Source of the DNA: Thermoproteota archaeon
GTDB lineage: Archaea > Korarchaeota > Korarchaeia > Korarchaeales > Korarchaeaceae
Assembly (NCBI GenBank): GCA_027061785.1
Contig: JAMOVA010000078.1
Coordinates: forward strand, 1-36,756
DNA length: 36,756 nt
Direction of reading: 5' to 3'
Shown here: positions 8,073-16,566 of the stretch, piece after piece
How the letters are laid out: each line of letters begins with the position of its first letter
Numbering within the stretch: position 1 is the stretch's first letter
Made by a program: the position numbers and the translations under genes
The notes under the pieces: generated by a model
What the model was told of the DNA's origin: nothing
The model's database searches: none
Seen by the model: the letters and a program-made list of their open reading frames with translations, nothing else

Positions 8073-9205
8073 TTCCTACCACCCCTCAGGATCTCCCTCA
8101 GCTTCTCGTCTATCTCCTTCCTCAACTCGTCCCCTATGTACCTGCCATCTCCAAAGGCATCCACTCTAGCAGCTATGGCTATCTTGGTCGCCAACAGCCT
8201 TGCGACCTTCCCCCTCAGCTTCTTAGGTGCGGTCCTCACCTCCTTGGCCTGGAAGAGTATACCGTGCTTCGGAGGCTTGGCTCCCTTCACCAAGTGCATG
8301 AAGATGGCCTTGTGGGCACCTAAGATCTGGATGGAACTGGCTGGTAGGCTCGCAAGCCTGCTCAGACCTCCAGCCACGGCTATGAGTCTGGCCCCCACCA
8401 GCGGATGGACGACCGCTGAGAGGTTGGGAGCGGCGCGTTTCATGAGGTCCTCTATAAAGGCCTCCACCATCTTCCTAGATTCGTAAAGGGATGTCCAATT
8501 CTCAGCGACCTTCCTCAATATCTCCAGATCGCTCTCCTCGAAATCGGCTCCTATCGAATTTCTCGCGGCCTCCATCACCTGCCTAGCCTTAGCGTCGCTT
8601 AACCCAGCCTCCTTCAGTATTTCTAAGGTCATTTTCCTCCTGTCAGGCTGTAGGGAAACCACCTTCATGAACAGCGGGTGATCCTCCACCAAATCGTTCA
8701 GCTCTGGGAAGTGGATGGAGTACCACTCCCTGATGGCCGGGGCCAGGACGTTCAGCGCCTTGTTAGCGTGGTCGATGTAGTCTATGGCCTTTATGACCTG
8801 CTGATCCAAGGAGCTCAGCTGCTTCTTTATCCTGATCCTCGTAAGCTCTATTCCAATCTCGTTGAGAATCCTGAAGTACTCCTTTTGTTTTATCCCTCCC
8901 CATATCTGGGAGGCGTAGCGATGAGGCGTTCTCCTCAGCTGGAGGAAGACCTCATCGGCTGGCGAGAGTACCGATCTAATATCTTCCCTATCCAGCAGGT
9001 CCTTCAGTATCTGATCGCTTACCACGAGCTCATCAGCTTTCAAACCAGCGAGCAGTTTCCTGAGGGGCTCTTCCAGTAAGCTCTCATCGGTCAGTATGCT
9101 GGCGATCTTCTCGGGATCCTTGGGGAATCCCCAAGACTTCAGGACCTTGCCCTTGTGATCAAGCAGTAGTATTCCATAGGGCTGGAGGGCCAAGAATGCT
9201 CGCAA
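8069..9205 (-). CDS. nop5: Box C/D RNP scaffold protein Nop5 (Nop56/58)
   Basis: Nop5 links L7Ae-bound C/D guide RNA to fibrillarin. The 378-residue product has an N-terminal fibrillarin-binding part (about 1-110), a coiled-coil dimerisation segment (about 120-240) and the Nop RNA-binding domain. The last is seen in the GARLIAVAGGLSRLASLPAS segment followed by IQILGAHKAIFMHL and GILFQAKEV. A basic tail ends at GGRK. The start is TTG at 9205, preceded by a GGGAG Shine-Dalgarno-like sequence. No ATG or GTG lies between it and the upstream in-frame stop. The gene is followed directly by flpA. Confidence 0.95.
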   Translation of the reverse strand: MRAFLALQPYGILLLDHKGKVLKSWGFPKDPEKIASILTDESLLEEPLRKLLAGLKADELVVSDQILKDLLDREDIRSVLSPADEVFLQLRRTPHRYASQIWGGIKQKEYFRILNEIGIELTRIRIKKQLSSLDQQVIKAIDYIDHANKALNVLAPAIREWYSIHFPELNDLVEDHPLFMKVVSLQPDRRKMTLEILKEAGLSDAKARQVMEAARNSIGADFEESDLEILRKVAENWTSLYESRKMVEAFIEDLMKRAAPNLSAVVHPLVGARLIAVAGGLSRLASLPASSIQILGAHKAIFMHLVKGAKPPKHGILFQAKEVRTAPKKLRGKVARLLATKIAIAARVDAFGDGRYIGDELRKEIDEKLREILRGGRK

Positions 9206-9249
9206 GTTATCTCCCTTCGAAGTAGGACCGAGGTCCTAAAAAATCTCTC

Positions 9250-9417
9250 TTATATCGGGTGCTGTCCGGGCTTCCTTCCGAGTATGAACCTCTTGCGGTA
9301 GATGCTCTTTATCCTCACTCTAGGGACAGGACTCCTCCTAGGTCTAGCCTCAACCTTCGGTGTGAGGGATCTGACCTTCCCAGCCTTATTCAACGCACCG
9401 TGCGTACCTCTCGGCAT
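9250..9417 (-). CDS. rps30e: 30S ribosomal protein S30e (short gene)
   Basis: A 55-codon gene. The product begins MPRGTHGALNKAGKVRSLTP, continues KVEARPRRSPVPRVR and ends RKRFILGRKPGQHPI. This matches archaeal S30e, a small basic 40S-type protein. The ATG at 9417 has a GGTGG Shine-Dalgarno-like sequence six bases upstream. The stop is TAA at 9250-9252. It lies between the DUF460 gene and nop5 on the same strand, 32 bases after the former's expected promoter region. S30e is characteristic of the TACK side of Archaea and usually missing in Euryarchaeota, which helps place the organism. Confidence 0.93.
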   Translation of the reverse strand: MPRGTHGALNKAGKVRSLTPKVEARPRRSPVPRVRIKSIYRKRFILGRKPGQHPI

Positions 9418-9446
9418 ATTTTACCACCGGTGTGATATGATCCGTC

Positions 9447-9458
9447 CGATTAATATAC
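9447..9458 (-). promoter_or_regulatory. Probable TATA box for rps30e
   Basis: On the minus strand the sequence reads GGTATATTAAT just after the stop of the upstream gene. It lies about 35 bases before the rps30e ATG and would give a leader of roughly 10 bases containing the GGTGG ribosome-binding site. The run of genes rps30e-nop5-flpA may be transcribed from here. Confidence 0.5.
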
Positions 9459-9459
9459 C

Positions 9460-11493
9460 TTACTCTAGATTCGCCTCCTCTACCGATTCCTCCCCACCAT
9501 TCACCGCCCTGAGCAGAGCCATCCTGTAGTCCCTTATTATGTTTAGAACATCTAGCTCACTCCTACGATCAATCTCCTTTGATTCCCGTTGAGTACTCAC
9601 GGTAGACAATAATCTGAGTGCCTCTTCTGATGGGAGAACGGGATCCAGCCCCTTCCAAGAGATCTTGAACTCGTCCAGAGGGGCTACTGTGATGCCCTCG
9701 AACTTGGCCCTCTCTATGAACTCCTTTGGTGGGGGATTACCGCGGTAGAGGATGGCCTTGATGCCTATCTCCTTCAACCTCCTCAGGATGCTGGTGCTGG
9801 CTCCGGTAGCGTCGAGAGCCAGCAATACGCCTTCGGGGACCTTATCCCCGAGCTCATCGATCTTCTCCTTGGAGAGGGATGGTAAAACGGTCAGTTTCAC
9901 ACCATCGACTGCTCTGGGAGAGCTGGCGAGCTGCCTCATCTGGGACCTGAGGAGCTCATTCCTCCACCTTTCCCTCTCCAGTTCCTGCTCGAGCTCTTTT
10001 ATCCTCGCATCCCTGATGGAGATCCTCCTATCCACCTCCAGCTCCTTGGACCTCCTGTCTTCGAGATCCTCTATCTTCCTCCTCAGCTCGCTTATCTCCC
10101 TCTCCTTCTCCATCAATAACTCGTCCTTCCTCTCAAGCTCTCTCTTCAACTCCCCAATTCTTTCGTTGAGGCTCCTCACGTATTTGTTGAGTCTCCTGAG
10201 CTCCTTCTTCAGCTCGGCGTAGGTGAGCTCTCTTACCTCCCGCTCTTCCTCCCTCTCAGCTAGTATCTCGTCTATGGCCACCGAGATGGGGGTTCCCTTG
10301 AGCACCTTGGTCAGGATGCGGTCGATCTCGCTGGACAGTCCCTCCTCCTTAGCCCTCAACCTCGCCTTGGAGACCAGATTCTTCACCCTGTAGTAGACCT
10401 TGAGGGCTGCAGCTAAGGAGTCCCTCTCATGGGAGCTCTCTACTCTAATTCCCCTGAGCTCCTCATAGTCGGCCACGATCCTCTTTTTCTCGTCAGCCTT
10501 CATGTCGTACTTCGCCACCATCAACTTGGAGTCGAACATGCTGGCTATTCTAACGACGCTCTTGGGTGGAGGACTCACATCCGTCGCTATTATCACGGGA
10601 TAGCCGTGATTAAGTATCTCCTCTACTATTTCGGATCTGGACGCCCTTCTCATTGTCTTCAAGGCTAGCAGATTACCGTTCAGATCGATGACAGCGAGGC
10701 CAACGGACATACCCGGGTCTATACCGACTATTATGGGCCTAGATCTAGGCAAGGGTGAGAGGCGGCTTGAGGGGAACTTTATCTTACTCCTCCAGGACTG
10801 CCTCACAATCACTCTCAAGGGCGTCCACTCACTACTCTCTCTCACTATCCTCTTGACATCGTCGATTCCCGCGTAGACTATGAACTCCGCCCTCCTCAGC
10901 CCTCCAGAAGCCCTCTCCACGTACAGGTCGTAATCGAGGTTGGCAGCGTCGAGCTCCGTGGCTATCTTATTGGCCTCGCTAAGTATGCTGGCCTCTATAG
11001 ACCTCCTCCACCTGTCACTCCCTGAACCTCCCTGTCTTATACTTCTATTCTTCGTTATGAGAACTCTCGTCTCTGGATACATGGCGATGACCTCTATTCC
11101 CACCCCCCTCTGCGCCAACCTGGCGACGATCCTAGCGGTACCGAGCGGATCCCTGTGGGAGGGAGATGGAAGACCAGCCTCCTTTGCTATCGATGAGAGA
11201 GGTCTTATCCCATGAGGAGATCCGGTGACCTGAACGAGCTTGCTGCCCGGGGGCATCCTCTCCATGACGAGCCTGAGTCCCTTCATGTCCTCCGCAAGCT
11301 CGTAAACGTTGTCCGTGGCGAGTATAACAACCCCATATCTCCTCATCAGGGAGAATACCTCGTCGAGAGTGACCTCTTCGTCCTCGAAGAGGGTATCCTC
11401 TCCCCTTATTATGGACACCGAGTAAGTAGGTCTCTTCTTTGATCTGGGTGAACCAGATCTTATGTCTATTCCGGCTATCACCAAATCGTCCAT
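9460..11493 (-). CDS. COG2433/DUF460 protein with RuvC/RNase H-like domain and coiled coil
   Basis: Conserved archaeal protein of unknown function, predicted to have an RNase H-like fold. The 677-residue chain has three parts. The N-terminal region (about 1-240) looks like a degenerate RNase H-like unit (VIAGIDIRSGS, ILATDNVYELA). The second unit, starting IIVGIDPGMSVGLAVIDLNG with GIDPG at 257-261, carries the family's conserved segments YPVIIATDVSPPPKSV and ESSHERDSLAAALKVYYR. A long Glu/Arg-rich coiled coil (about 425-520) leads to a C-terminal alpha/beta segment (about 545-625). Family knowledge suggests nuclease or nucleic-acid binding; this is not established. The start ATG at 11493 faces the divergent exoprotein gene across a shared AT-rich box. 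Confidence 0.88.
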   Translation of the reverse strand: MDDLVIAGIDIRSGSPRSKKRPTYSVSIIRGEDTLFEDEEVTLDEVFSLMRRYGVVILATDNVYELAEDMKGLRLVMERMPPGSKLVQVTGSPHGIRPLSSIAKEAGLPSPSHRDPLGTARIVARLAQRGVGIEVIAMYPETRVLITKNRSIRQGGSGSDRWRRSIEASILSEANKIATELDAANLDYDLYVERASGGLRRAEFIVYAGIDDVKRIVRESSEWTPLRVIVRQSWRSKIKFPSSRLSPLPRSRPIIVGIDPGMSVGLAVIDLNGNLLALKTMRRASRSEIVEEILNHGYPVIIATDVSPPPKSVVRIASMFDSKLMVAKYDMKADEKKRIVADYEELRGIRVESSHERDSLAAALKVYYRVKNLVSKARLRAKEEGLSSEIDRILTKVLKGTPISVAIDEILAEREEEREVRELTYAELKKELRRLNKYVRSLNERIGELKRELERKDELLMEKEREISELRRKIEDLEDRRSKELEVDRRISIRDARIKELEQELERERWRNELLRSQMRQLASSPRAVDGVKLTVLPSLSKEKIDELGDKVPEGVLLALDATGASTSILRRLKEIGIKAILYRGNPPPKEFIERAKFEGITVAPLDEFKISWKGLDPVLPSEEALRLLSTVSTQRESKEIDRRSELDVLNIIRDYRMALLRAVNGGEESVEEANLE

Positions 11494-11518
11494 TCGATAT
11501 GACCCTGATGCGACTAGG

Positions 11519-11530
11519 TTAATAAAGCTT
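11519..11530. promoter_or_regulatory. Shared bidirectional TATA-like box
   Basis: TTAATAAAGCTT is the only AT-rich stretch between the divergent genes starting at 11493 (minus) and 11549 (plus). Its centre lies about 25 bases from the plus start and about 31 from the minus start. One box could therefore serve two nearly leaderless transcripts, read as TTAATAAAG one way and CTTTATTAA the other. Confidence 0.5.
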
Positions 11531-11548
11531 AGCTCCCCCTAAGGGCTG

Positions 11549-12877
11549 ATGAAAGCAGCCTCCGCCGTTCTCTACCTCATGACGACGCTTCTAATTCTGA
11601 GCCTCATGGCACCACTACTAGCCCAGTCTCAGGAGGCCGAATTGAGCGTCACCGTGGAACCAAGAGACCCCTGCGTAGCGGGCTACCCCTGTGCAGTGAA
11701 CGTATCGATAGCGAACATGGACGGGATCGTCCTCATCGATTACGTGAAGTTGATCACCCCCTGGGGGGCCTTCACTAGGAACTTAGGTTTGAGGGAGCTC
11801 AGGCCTAATACAACGATGATAGTCCCCATAATAGTGGATGTAGATAGGAACTCCTTGGAAGGCCCCAACTTCGTGAGGCCCGTGGTCAGATTCTTCAAGA
11901 AGGGAGAAGTGGGCCTCAAGTTGGTGGAGGGTAACGCCTCATCCGTTATGGTGATTAAACCACGCATAAACGCTAGCCTGATCGTTGTTCCACAGTCCAG
12001 AGAGATCGCCTTGGGCCAGCTACTTTCGATCCAAGTGAGTTACAAGGTTGAAGGAATCCCCCGAGATTATAGCCCAACAATCTCGGTGTACTTGGATGGC
12101 CAGCTCGCCATGGAGAGAGAACTTAACGGTACGTCCGGTGAGATCGGCCTATCTTTGCCGGTAGAAGGTGAGGGAAATCACACGGTTATAGTGAGTTTGT
12201 GCTACGGGATCGGATGCACCGACAGGAGCTTCGAGGTCAACGTTAGAAGGACCGTGAGGGTGATCTCCGGATATAACAAGGAAGAGCTCGAGGCCTCCCT
12301 AAAAAAGGTGAAGGAGGAGAGGAAGCTGCTTCAGAGCATTTATGAGAGATCTGTGGAGGAGGGACTCCCAATTCCAGAGAACGTGTTGGTAAATATCTCC
12401 ATCGTCGATTCTAAAATCAGAGAGGTGGAATTCCTCCTCAGCAAGGGGAACATATCCTACGCGGACATCCTCAGGGTCAAGATGCTCCTCAATCAGTCAT
12501 CTACCGCGATCTCGCGTTTGAAGGAGAGGCTCCTCATGACCTACAAGAGTAAGATGATAGAGATGATCAGCAAGGCCATGAGGGAGATAGAGGAGGTTAA
12601 GAACGTAAACCAGACAGAGTACAGAGCAATGAAGGACCTCCTCGCCAATTTATCAGCCCAGGTGGATAAACTAAACTTGACAAACGCGCCGGACGTCTAC
12701 TCTAATGTAACACAGGAGTTATCAGCCTTGGAGGAGAGGATAAGGGCGATCAAGGAAAGAGCTGCTGAGGAAGCTAGGCTCCTGTCGGGCGTGACCGTAT
12801 CGTTGATATTCGTTGCGATGATTTCAGGTGCAACCATTATCTTGAGGAAATGGAAGTCAGAGCTGATGAGAGAATGA
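11549..12877 (+). CDS. Membrane-anchored, sequon-rich exoprotein with coiled coil
   Basis: Not recognised as a named family. The 442-residue protein has an N-terminal signal peptide (residues 1 to about 25, hydrophobic core then AQSQEAE). Two beta-rich regions resembling Ig/CARDB-type folds follow (about 26-135 and 140-232), then a long charged helical region (about 238-405) likely to form a coiled coil. One transmembrane helix (about 412-430) and a short basic cytoplasmic tail (RKWKSELMRE) end the chain. By eye I count 13 Asn-X-Ser/Thr sequons, spread along the outer part. This predicts a heavily N-glycosylated stalk outside the cell. glmS, which makes glucosamine-6-phosphate for sugar donors, starts 12 bases downstream. 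Confidence 0.75.
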   Translation: MKAASAVLYLMTTLLILSLMAPLLAQSQEAELSVTVEPRDPCVAGYPCAVNVSIANMDGIVLIDYVKLITPWGAFTRNLGLRELRPNTTMIVPIIVDVDRNSLEGPNFVRPVVRFFKKGEVGLKLVEGNASSVMVIKPRINASLIVVPQSREIALGQLLSIQVSYKVEGIPRDYSPTISVYLDGQLAMERELNGTSGEIGLSLPVEGEGNHTVIVSLCYGIGCTDRSFEVNVRRTVRVISGYNKEELEASLKKVKEERKLLQSIYERSVEEGLPIPENVLVNISIVDSKIREVEFLLSKGNISYADILRVKMLLNQSSTAISRLKERLLMTYKSKMIEMISKAMREIEEVKNVNQTEYRAMKDLLANLSAQVDKLNLTNAPDVYSNVTQELSALEERIRAIKERAAEEARLLSGVTVSLIFVAMISGATIILRKWKSELMRE

Positions 12878-12889
12878 GGTGCTTCTGAA

Positions 12890-14677
12890 GTGTGTGGAAT
12901 AGTGGGCATAGTGAGGAGACGCTTGGGAGTGGCTGAAGATCTGGTGAGATCCCTAAAAAAGCTGGAGTACAGGGGATACGACTCAGCTGGAATAGCGGTG
13001 ATGTCCAATGGGGATATAGAGGTTGTGAAGGGCGTAGGCACGATAGATGCGGTAGTAGGAGACGCAGAGATAAGGGATGGATATGTGGGGATAGGTCATA
13101 CTAGATGGGCCACCCATGGTGGGGTGAGCCCTGAGAACGCCCACCCTCACCTCTCCTGTAATGGGGAGGTGGCTGTTGTTCACAACGGGACTCTCGACGA
13201 TTTTGAGGGTATGAGGAGGGAGCTGATAGCCAAGGGGCATGTGCTCCGGTCCGAGACGGACACAGAGGTTGTGGCCCACTTGGTGGAGGAGAACCTCAAG
13301 TCGGGGGACGAACCTCTTTCAGCATTCGTAAAGGCCATCAGGAAGTTGAAAGGAAGTTATGCCATAGTATCCATCATATCGGGCGAGAGGGCCCTCTTCT
13401 TGGCTAGGAACAAGAGCCCCTTGGTTATAGGTCTGGGAGAAGATGGTAATTACTGCGCATCTGATGTGGCTGCACTGCTCCATCTGACGAACAGGTTCAT
13501 CTTCATGGAGGACGGAGAGATAGCCTTACTCACCCCCTCTGAGGTCGAGATCTGGAGGTTGAAGGGAGACAGGCTGGAAAAAGTTCACAAGGAGGCCGAA
13601 GAGGTGGAGTGGACGCCTCAGTTGCTGGATAAGGGGACGTACGAGCACTTCATGCTGAAAGAAATATACGAGCAACCACACATACTTAGGAAGCTCGCAG
13701 AGAGCATTGACTACTACACGAGGTTCTCCGAGAGGCTGAGCTCCCTGCTTAGGGATGGTTCTCTGACGATAGTTGCTGCCGGGACCTCCTATCACGCCGG
13801 TCTGATCGGAAAGTACCTCTTATCCAAGCTAGCTGGCATCAGATCCGAGATTATAGTGGCCTCTGAGTTCCCGGAATGGTCCTCTCACCTGAGACAGGGC
13901 GATGTCGTCTTGGCCATTAGCCAATCAGGTGAAACCGCAGACGTACTGGAAGCCGTTAGAATAGCGAGGTCAAAGGGCTCCAAGGTGGTTTCCATAGTGA
14001 ATGTCCCCGGAAGCACGCTCACAAGAATTTCCGACGAGTCCGTCTTCATACAGGCAGGTCCGGAGGTGGGAGTCGCGGCGACTAAGACCTTCTCAGCCCA
14101 AGTAGCCGTCCTCTACATCGTTTCCTCCCTCATTAGCGGCAGAGGCGAGATTTCCAGGGAACTCATCGAGGTGTCAGAGCTACTGAAGGACTCTATGGAC
14201 TCTCTGGAGGAATTTTCCAAGAGGATGAGCGACCTCCTCAAGGACAAGGAGCACGTGTTCTTCTTGGGGAGGGGGATAAACTACCCGACGGCATTGGAGG
14301 GAGCGCTCAAGCTCAAGGAGATAAGTTACATACACGCTGAGGGCTACCCAGCTGGCGAGTACAAGCACGGACCGCTCGCCCTAATAGAGGAGGGCACACC
14401 CGCCATCGTGCTGGTTCCGGTGAATGAGGAGCTCCGAAAGAAGACGATATACAACATCATGGAGGTGAGATCTAGGGGAGCCTTCACCATAACGATACAG
14501 CCCAGAGGTATCGAGGTCCCGACTGACGCGAGCTTGGAAATGGATGTCTGGGATGAACTCATCTCCCCACTGATCTACACGGTTCCGCTGCAGCTGATAG
14601 CTTATCACACAGCGGTAATCCTTGGAAGAGATCCTGATAAACCCAGAAACTTGGCTAAAAGTGTGACTGTGGAGTGA
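12890..14677 (+). CDS. glmS: Glutamine-fructose-6-phosphate aminotransferase (isomerising)
   Basis: Makes glucosamine-6-phosphate from fructose-6-phosphate and glutamine, the first step to UDP-GlcNAc and N-glycan sugars. The 595-residue enzyme is complete. Cys2 (mature Cys1) in MCGIVGIV is the glutaminase nucleophile, followed by LEYRGYDSAGIAV and GHTRWATHGG. The first SIS domain has AAGTSYHAGLIGKYLLSKLA and ISQSGETADV. The second has FFLGRGINYPTALEGALKLK and EGYPAGEYKHGPLALI. The C-terminal DKPRNLAKSVTVE is the family's usual end. The start is GTG at 12890 with GAGGTG upstream, and the following TGT gives the invariant Cys. It converges on the Sm-like gene with a 4-base gap. Confidence 0.97.
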   Translation: MCGIVGIVRRRLGVAEDLVRSLKKLEYRGYDSAGIAVMSNGDIEVVKGVGTIDAVVGDAEIRDGYVGIGHTRWATHGGVSPENAHPHLSCNGEVAVVHNGTLDDFEGMRRELIAKGHVLRSETDTEVVAHLVEENLKSGDEPLSAFVKAIRKLKGSYAIVSIISGERALFLARNKSPLVIGLGEDGNYCASDVAALLHLTNRFIFMEDGEIALLTPSEVEIWRLKGDRLEKVHKEAEEVEWTPQLLDKGTYEHFMLKEIYEQPHILRKLAESIDYYTRFSERLSSLLRDGSLTIVAAGTSYHAGLIGKYLLSKLAGIRSEIIVASEFPEWSSHLRQGDVVLAISQSGETADVLEAVRIARSKGSKVVSIVNVPGSTLTRISDESVFIQAGPEVGVAATKTFSAQVAVLYIVSSLISGRGEISRELIEVSELLKDSMDSLEEFSKRMSDLLKDKEHVFFLGRGINYPTALEGALKLKEISYIHAEGYPAGEYKHGPLALIEEGTPAIVLVPVNEELRKKTIYNIMEVRSRGAFTITIQPRGIEVPTDASLEMDVWDELISPLIYTVPLQLIAYHTAVILGRDPDKPRNLAKSVTVE

Positions 14678-14681
14678 AAAA

Positions 14682-14912
14682 TCACTCCAGCGTTATGAAG
14701 AGTACGTTGTTCCCCCTTATGAAGAGGGTGCCCATGTTCCTCCTCACTTCTTTCGTGTCGGGATCTATTTCCCTGGCCGAATCTAGGACCAAGTTCATCA
14801 TCTCATCGTAGACCAGCAGCTTGCCCCTTATTTCACTCCCATTCTTCAACCTGACGGTAATCTCGGCGCCATGGGCCTTTCTGAGATGCGATATCGGAAG
14901 CTCCCTACTCAT
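14682..14912 (-). CDS. Sm-like archaeal protein (LSm/SmAP)
   Basis: RNA-binding protein expected to form a six- or seven-membered ring that binds U-rich RNA. The 76-residue chain is one Sm fold. Sm1 covers about residues 15-50 (AEITVRLKNGSEIRGKLLVY, then DEMMNLVLDSA). Sm2 is the near-terminal GTLFIRGNNVLFI, matching the conserved IRGxxV strand. The ATG at 14912 has its own TATA-like sequence upstream, so it is probably transcribed separately from the rps7 gene that precedes it on the same strand. Confidence 0.95.
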   Translation of the reverse strand: MSRELPISHLRKAHGAEITVRLKNGSEIRGKLLVYDEMMNLVLDSAREIDPDTKEVRRNMGTLFIRGNNVLFITLE

Positions 14913-14940
14913 AACTCATCACCAAAACTCAGAGTCCTCA

Positions 14941-14950
14941 TATTATAAAT
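14941..14950 (-). promoter_or_regulatory. Probable TATA box for the Sm-like gene
   Basis: On the minus strand ATTTATAATA lies about 33 bases before the ATG at 14912, in the 57-base gap after rps7. This gives a predicted leader of about 8 bases. Confidence 0.5.
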
Positions 14951-14969
14951 GGATGGGATGGAAGCGGGA

Positions 14970-15623
14970 TCACCTGCTGCTCAGGGCGATCCTCTCTATC
15001 TCCTCCTTCCTCCTTATGGCGAAGCTCTTGTTCCTATCGTACTCGGCAGCAGCGATTATCTCGTCAGCGAGGGCCTCGGCCAGGCTCCTCGGGCTCCTGA
15101 ATGCCTTCATGGCCGCTCCCTGTGCTATGTGCCTGATGGCGAGGTCTACCATCCTGCTCGGGGACGTGTCGACGGCGTGGAAGTAGCTGACTCCTCCGTA
15201 CATGATCCTGGTAACTTCCTCCCTTATTATGGAGTTCTCGATGGCGTCTATGAAGACCTGTATGGGGTTCCTGCCGGTCCTCAGCTCGATGATCTGGAAC
15301 GCGTACTTGACGGTCCTCAGGGCCTTGAGCTTCTTACCTGGATTCTTGCTGTTCACGTGGTCCTTCTTACTACCTGCGTTGATCGCCTGACTCATGAGCC
15401 TGTTGACCAGTCTCTCAACGATGGGAAGCTCGAGCTTCCCGAACCTCTTGTGCTCGTGCCTTCCGCCGGTGTGCGGGAGGTAAACGGGCTTGAGGGAGAT
15501 CACCCTCTTCAGAGCGACGTTCTTTACCTCAACTCCCTCATAACTCCACTTACCGAACAGCTTTATTTCGGGACCACTAGACTTAGGGCTCTCCTCGGCC
15601 TTGGCCTCAACTTCCTCACTCAT
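14970..15623 (-). CDS. rps7: 30S ribosomal protein S7
   Basis: Primary 16S rRNA-binding protein of the small-subunit head. The 217-residue product has an archaeal-type N-terminal extension rich in Glu and Ser (about 1-20). It then has [13 protein letters not shown], the [14 protein letters not shown] segment, ERLVNRLM and the conserved [20 protein letters not shown] near the C-terminus. It lies 4 bases after rps12 and is the last gene of the rpoH-rps7 run. In many archaea EF-1 alpha and rps10 follow here; neither does in this window, where an Sm-like gene is next. Confidence 0.97.
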   Translation of the reverse strand: MSEEVEAKAEESPKSSGPEIKLFGKWSYEGVEVKNVALKRVISLKPVYLPHTGGRHEHKRFGKLELPIVERLVNRLMSQAINAGSKKDHVNSKNPGKKLKALRTVKYAFQIIELRTGRNPIQVFIDAIENSIIREEVTRIMYGGVSYFHAVDTSPSRMVDLAIRHIAQGAAMKAFRSPRSLAEALADEIIAAAEYDRNKSFAIRRKEEIERIALSSR

Positions 15624-15627
15624 GCGA

Positions 15628-16068
15628 TCACCTGCTGGGCTTCTCCTTCTTACCCTGCAGTATCGCTTGCAGGGATACGCCGTTGACCTTTATCACCTTG
15701 TACCTGACTCCGGGTATATCTCCCATGGACCTGCCCCTGGAACCGCCGATGCCCTCGATTATCACCTCGTCGTGCTCATTGATCACGTTCAGAGCGCCGT
15801 CTCCCGGCGCAAACGCGGTGACTATGACTCCGTTCTTGGCTAACTGGACTTTGACCGCCTTCCTCAGCCCGGAGTGGGGTTGCCTCGCCTCGAGACCCAC
15901 CTTCTCCAGCACTATGCCCCTAGCCATGGGCGCACCCTCCAAGGGATCGAACTTCTCCTTCAGTCTGTACAGTCTCCTCCTGACCTTCCAGCTGTGAAGC
16001 CTCTTCTCCTTGTACTTCTCAGCTAGCCCTCGAGCAGCGTACAGTCCCAGTGGGGATTTCTTACCCAT
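15628..16068 (-). CDS. rps12: 30S ribosomal protein S12
   Basis: Decoding-centre protein of the small subunit. The 146-residue length is typical of the archaeal/eukaryotic (S23e) form. Visible marks are [20 protein letters not shown], the segment [20 protein letters not shown], and the conserved [20 protein letters not shown] near the end. It starts at ATG 16068, nine bases after the nusA stop, with a GAGGTGGTT Shine-Dalgarno-like stretch. It ends 4 bases before rps7. Confidence 0.97.
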   Translation of the reverse strand: MGKKSPLGLYAARGLAEKYKEKRLHSWKVRRRLYRLKEKFDPLEGAPMARGIVLEKVGLEARQPHSGLRKAVKVQLAKNGVIVTAFAPGDGALNVINEHDEVIIEGIGGSRGRSMGDIPGVRYKVIKVNGVSLQAILQGKKEKPSR

Positions 16069-16077
16069 GCAACCACC

Positions 16078-16548
16078 TCACGAGGTAGGGGTAGTCCATG
16101 TTGCTATTTTAATGTTGTCTATGTCGTACCACCTCTTGGCCAGCATTCTGGCCCTCTTTATCCTCCTGCCGTTCTTTCCTATCGCTATGCTCTTATCCTG
16201 TTCGACCACATAGGCGATAGCGACAGTCTCGTCTCCTTGCTTCACTATCCTGACCTTAGGCACCCTGGCCGGGCTCAGCAGATTGATCACGAAGCCCTCC
16301 GGAGTGTCGTCGAACTCCACGACCTCGATGGACATGTCCAAGTCCCCTCTCAAGAGGCGCCTCATGGTCTTCAGCTTCCTACCTCCCCTTCCAACCGCCC
16401 TTCCCAGGTCGCCCTTTTCCACCACGAAGATCAGCCTGTTCTCCTCCTTGTCCTCCACAACGTCCTTGGGCCTGACCCCGAGCATGTTGTGGAAGAGCTG
16501 TATGTAGCGGAACTGTTCAGGAGTTATGATGACCTTCCTACTCGGAAT
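16078..16548 (-). CDS. nusA: NusA-like transcription factor with KH domains, probable ATT start
   Basis: Archaeal NusA is two KH domains binding RNA, encoded between rpl30e and rps12 as here. Both KH loops are visible: GRAVGRGGRKLK and SIAIGKNGRRIK. The first ATG, at 16485, is too late. In-frame codons before it encode RKVIITPEQFRYIQLFHN, which matches the opening strand and helix of other archaeal NusA proteins. No ATG, GTG or TTG exists between the rpl30e stop and this segment. The codon ATT at 16548-16546 stands seven bases after a perfect GGAGGTG, so I place the start there (156 residues). If only canonical starts are allowed the product would be 135 residues and lack its first conserved elements. 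The family call is firm; the start is inference. Confidence 0.85.
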   Translation of the reverse strand: MPSRKVIITPEQFRYIQLFHNMLGVRPKDVVEDKEENRLIFVVEKGDLGRAVGRGGRKLKTMRRLLRGDLDMSIEVVEFDDTPEGFVINLLSPARVPKVRIVKQGDETVAIAYVVEQDKSIAIGKNGRRIKRARMLAKRWYDIDNIKIATWTTPTS

Positions 16549-16555
16549 CCCCCTA

Positions 16556-16562
16556 CACCTCC
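16556..16562 (-). promoter_or_regulatory. Strong ribosome-binding site for nusA
   Basis: GGAGGTG on the minus strand between the rpl30e stop and nusA. Seven bases separate it from ATT at 16548, while the first ATG is more than 70 bases away. This spacing decides the proposed nusA start. Confidence 0.7.
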
Positions 16563-16566
16563 ATGA

